Shown piece after piece: positions 5,508 through 7,761 of a DNA stretch of 7,761 nt (within the stretch, counting starts at the first letter, position 1; every line of letters starts with the position of its first letter). The DNA is taken from NCBI GenBank assembly GCA_910578965.1, contig CAJTSP010000127.1:1-7761 (forward strand), given 5' to 3'. Made by a program: the position numbers and the translations under genes. Under the pieces are notes generated by a model that was not told the DNA's origin, did no database searches, and was given only the letters and a program-made list of their open reading frames with translations. The stretch is from an uncultured Oscillospiraceae bacterium. Its GTDB lineage: Bacteria; Bacillota; Clostridia; Oscillospirales; Ruminococcaceae.

Positions 5508-7073
5508 GTGCCGGATGCCGCCGCCTCCAAAGCCCGCCCCCGCGTCAGCCTGATGCGGCAGATTTTTTTGCTGGTTTTGGCCTTTGGCGCCACCCTGGTA
5601 GCCCTTTTGCTGGTGGATTATTACCAAAACCGCCACGTACTGGAGCCCATCGAGCGGCAAACCAGCAACATCTATACCATCAGCCGGTTTTTGAACAGCA
5701 TCGAGGCCAGCATGAAGCTGCTGGGAGACTACCGCTGGGATTACGGCGACCCAAACGCCCTTACCGAGGAGCTGGAACACGAGCGGCTGAGGGCGGCGCA
5801 GTACCTGGCCGGCATTGAAAAGCGGCTGGATGTGGTGGGCGAAGAACAATACCTGCTGGCCCGCGCGGCGGATATTACCTTTATTACCTACCAAAAAAGC
5901 CTTTTAAGCGTTTCGGAGCAGCTAAAAGGCGGGCAGAGCACCCGGGCCGCCGCCGCCTATTACAGCCGCTGCCAGCCCTGCGGCGAGTACCTGCGTCAAT
6001 ATATCCAGCAGCTCCTGGAGATCGCCATCCACGAAAACCAAACCTCCTACCTGCACACCATTACCCTTAAGCAGCAGCTCCAGAACCTGCAGGCGCTGGT
6101 GGTGCTCGTGATGGCGGTGCTGGGCATATGGCTGGTGGTGCTGATGCGGCGGCTGACCGGCGCGGTACGGGAGCTGGCAGGCGCCTCGCAGCAGATTGGC
6201 CTGGGCAATTTTGAGATACCGGACGTGATTGTGCCGCACAAAAACGAGATCGGGCAGATGGCAGACGCCTTTAATGAGATGAAGCACTCCATGAAAGCGC
6301 GGGTGGGGCTGCTGAACGAAAAAAACGAGATGGAGCGCGCGCTACACAGACGCGAAACCGAGGCTCTCGAGCTGCAAGCCCTGATGGAGCGCGAACAGCT
6401 CCAGAAGCTGCGCAGCCAGATCAACCCGCACTTTTTATTCAACACCCTCAACGTCATCCAGTATACCGCCGGGCAGGAGCAGGCGCAGCGCACCCAAACC
6501 ATGCTGCTTTCGCTGGCGGGGCTCTTGCGCTATGCGCTGGCCAGCAACGAGGAGGCCACCCCCCTCTCGCGGGAGGTGCGCATTGTGGACAGCCTGTTCC
6601 TGCTTTACCACGCCCGCTTCGGGAACCGGATGCAGCTTCGCTGGCGCATCTCGCCCGAGCTGGACCTTACCGAAACCCTTGCCCCTTCCTTTCTGCTCCA
6701 GCCCTTGGTGGAGAACGCGCTCAAGCACGGGCTGGCCCCCAAGGAGGAGGGCGGCCTTGTTTGGGTGCGGATCGCCTGCCACAGCGGCCAGCTACGCATC
6801 AGCGTCAGCGATAACGGTGTCGGCATGACCAGCGCGCAAAAACGGGCCCTGCTGGCCGGGCTGAGAAGCCCGCCGGTGGACGGCAAGCGGATTGGGCTGT
6901 ACAACATTGCGGCCCGCCTGCGCCTTTTGGAGGGGGACTGCGGCTTTGAGATACGCTCGAGCCCCGGCCGCGGCACCCGGGTGACCCTGCGCCTGCCGCT
7001 GGTGCTGCAGCCCGAGCCGCCGCTGGATACCGAGGGGAAGGAGGGCCCGGATGACCAAGATACTGATTGCTGA
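5508..7073 (+). CDS. LytS/YesM-type sensor histidine kinase
   Basis: A 521-residue membrane kinase that should phosphorylate the response regulator encoded next to it. Order: membrane helix 1 (about 17-37), a mainly helical extracytoplasmic sensor of about 155 residues, membrane helix 2 (about 194-214), a HAMP linker (about 214-268, including KNEIGQMADAFNEM), a coiled coil (270-300), the His_kinase domain with phospho-acceptor H308 in QINPHFLFNTLN (304-315), and the ATPase domain with N-box LVENALKHG (400-408), DNGVG (435-439), GKRIGLYNIAARL (459-471) and GRGT (487-490). All catalytic motifs are present. The sensor is much shorter than the dCache sensors common in YesM proteins and looks like a four-helix bundle. 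It contains C155 and C158 as a CxxC pair. The start is GTG with GGGAGG (5493-5498) 9 bases upstream. Its last 23 bases overlap the regulator gene, implying coupled translation. Confidence 0.93.
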   Translation: MPDAAASKARPRVSLMRQIFLLVLAFGATLVALLLVDYYQNRHVLEPIERQTSNIYTISRFLNSIEASMKLLGDYRWDYGDPNALTEELEHERLRAAQYLAGIEKRLDVVGEEQYLLARAADITFITYQKSLLSVSEQLKGGQSTRAAAAYYSRCQPCGEYLRQYIQQLLEIAIHENQTSYLHTITLKQQLQNLQALVVLVMAVLGIWLVVLMRRLTGAVRELAGASQQIGLGNFEIPDVIVPHKNEIGQMADAFNEMKHSMKARVGLLNEKNEMERALHRRETEALELQALMEREQLQKLRSQINPHFLFNTLNVIQYTAGQEQAQRTQTMLLSLAGLLRYALASNEEATPLSREVRIVDSLFLLYHARFGNRMQLRWRISPELDLTETLAPSFLLQPLVENALKHGLAPKEEGGLVWVRIACHSGQLRISVSDNGVGMTSAQKRALLAGLRSPPVDGKRIGLYNIAARLRLLEGDCGFEIRSSPGRGTRVTLRLPLVLQPEPPLDTEGKEGPDDQDTDC

Positions 7074-7761
7074 CGACGAATATGCCGAGCGCGAGCTGCT
7101 GGCCGACATCCTTTGCCGCCGGATGCCGCACGAGGCCGAGGTGCGCACCGCCGAGCACGGACGCGGCGCAGTAGAGGCGGCGGTGCTGTGGGGCGCCGAC
7201 CTTGTTTTGCTCGACATCGAGATGCCGGGGATCAATGGGCTGGACGCCGCGCGGCAGATCTTAGCGCAGCGGCCGGGCACAAAGGTCCTGTTTATTACCG
7301 CCTACAGCCTTTTTGAATACGCCCATGAGGCGGTGCATCTGGGCGCCTGCGATTATATCCTGAAGCCCGTACAGCCGGATGAGGTGGAGGCCTCGGTACG
7401 CCGTGCCATTGCCCAGGCCGAGGCCCAGCGCCAGTTGGAGGAGCTTGCCCGTGAGGGCGCGCTCCCCCGCGATGAGGAAGCGGAAGACCCTGAAACCGCC
7501 CCCTTGGCCATGGCCAAGGTAAAGAGCTATCTGCAGCAAAACTATATGAATGATATTTCGCTGGATTCGGTGAGCGATATCCTGCATATCAGCCCATCTT
7601 ACCTTTCGGTAAGCTTTAAGCGGGCATTTGGGGTGGGCTTTTTAGACTGCCTGACCGACCTGCGCATCCAGGCTGCCAAGGAACTGCTGGCCGACCCCCT
7701 GCGCCCAAGCGCCGAGGTGGCCCGGCTGGTAGGGTACGAGAGCGCCAGCTATTTTACCCGC
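7051..7761 (+). CDS. YesN-type response regulator (receiver plus AraC HTH), 3'-truncated
   Basis: The partner of the upstream kinase; 237 residues are visible and the frame is still open at the window edge. The receiver domain spans about 1-122, with acidic pocket D8/D9, phospho-acceptor D55 in LLDIEMPG, T83 and K105 in ILKPV. An acidic linker (about 130-150, DEEAEDPETA) follows. The AraC-type double helix-turn-helix starts near 153 with VKSYLQQNY, continues through the first HTH (LDSVSDILHISPSYLSVSFKR, 171-191) and ends inside the second (VARLVGYESASYFTR, 223-237). Only the last 20 or so residues, the usual F....G..P..YR, should be missing. The start is ATG with AAGGAGGG at 7038-7045, 5-6 bases upstream, inside the kinase gene. 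As an AraC-type regulator it probably binds direct repeats upstream of its targets. Those targets are not visible here, though the divergent region at 5400-5507 is a candidate. Confidence 0.93.
   Translation, partial: MTKILIADDEYAERELLADILCRRMPHEAEVRTAEHGRGAVEAAVLWGADLVLLDIEMPGINGLDAARQILAQRPGTKVLFITAYSLFEYAHEAVHLGACDYILKPVQPDEVEASVRRAIAQAEAQRQLEELAREGALPRDEEAEDPETAPLAMAKVKSYLQQNYMNDISLDSVSDILHISPSYLSVSFKRAFGVGFLDCLTDLRIQAAKELLADPLRPSAEVARLVGYESASYFTR

Noticed and set aside
5476..5553. 25-codon open frame (starts MKKSLEGG) before and overlapping the kinase start, possible leader peptide
   Set aside because: Its ATG lies on the predicted -10 box, upstream of the likely transcription start. 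The GGGAGG inside it fits the kinase GTG better, and the Pro-rich end is the kinase N-terminus read in another frame.

Overview
The window is GC-rich, tightly packed bacterial DNA carrying six protein genes. The features point to an anaerobic, GC-rich member of the Clostridia, perhaps an Oscillospiraceae/Ruminococcaceae-type gut Firmicute. These are strong AGGAGG-type ribosome binding sites, TTG and GTG starts, a YesM/YesN-type two-component pair, a YcxB-like protein and an aldo/keto reductase fused to a clostridial ferredoxin domain. This placement is inferred from gene style, not from a marker gene.

Left part (1-3101, + strand): the 3' five-sixths of a glutamine-dependent NAD+ synthetase (nadE), cut by the window edge, is followed after 17 bases by a MATE-family multidrug/cation exporter starting at a TTG codon. 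The two are probably one transcript. A 194-base gap follows. It holds a hairpin whose T-tract lies on the minus-strand side, so it looks like a terminator against antisense transcription rather than for the nadE-MATE transcript.

Middle (3296-4717): an aldo/keto reductase with a C-terminal 2x[4Fe-4S] ferredoxin domain (+ strand), then a 300-base convergent intergenic stretch with several stem-loops.

Right part (4718-7761): a small two-helix YcxB-like membrane protein on the minus strand is transcribed divergently from a LytS/YesM-type sensor histidine kinase and its overlapping YesN-type response regulator (receiver plus AraC HTH, cut by the right edge). The shared upstream region contains a good sigma-A promoter for each direction. 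The kinase has a short, mostly helical extracytoplasmic sensor with a CxxC pair. That pair is the most distinctive lead in the window.

The genes are mostly ordinary housekeeping and accessory functions. No mobile element, CRISPR array, tRNA or rRNA is visible, and I found no convincing evidence of a wholly new system.
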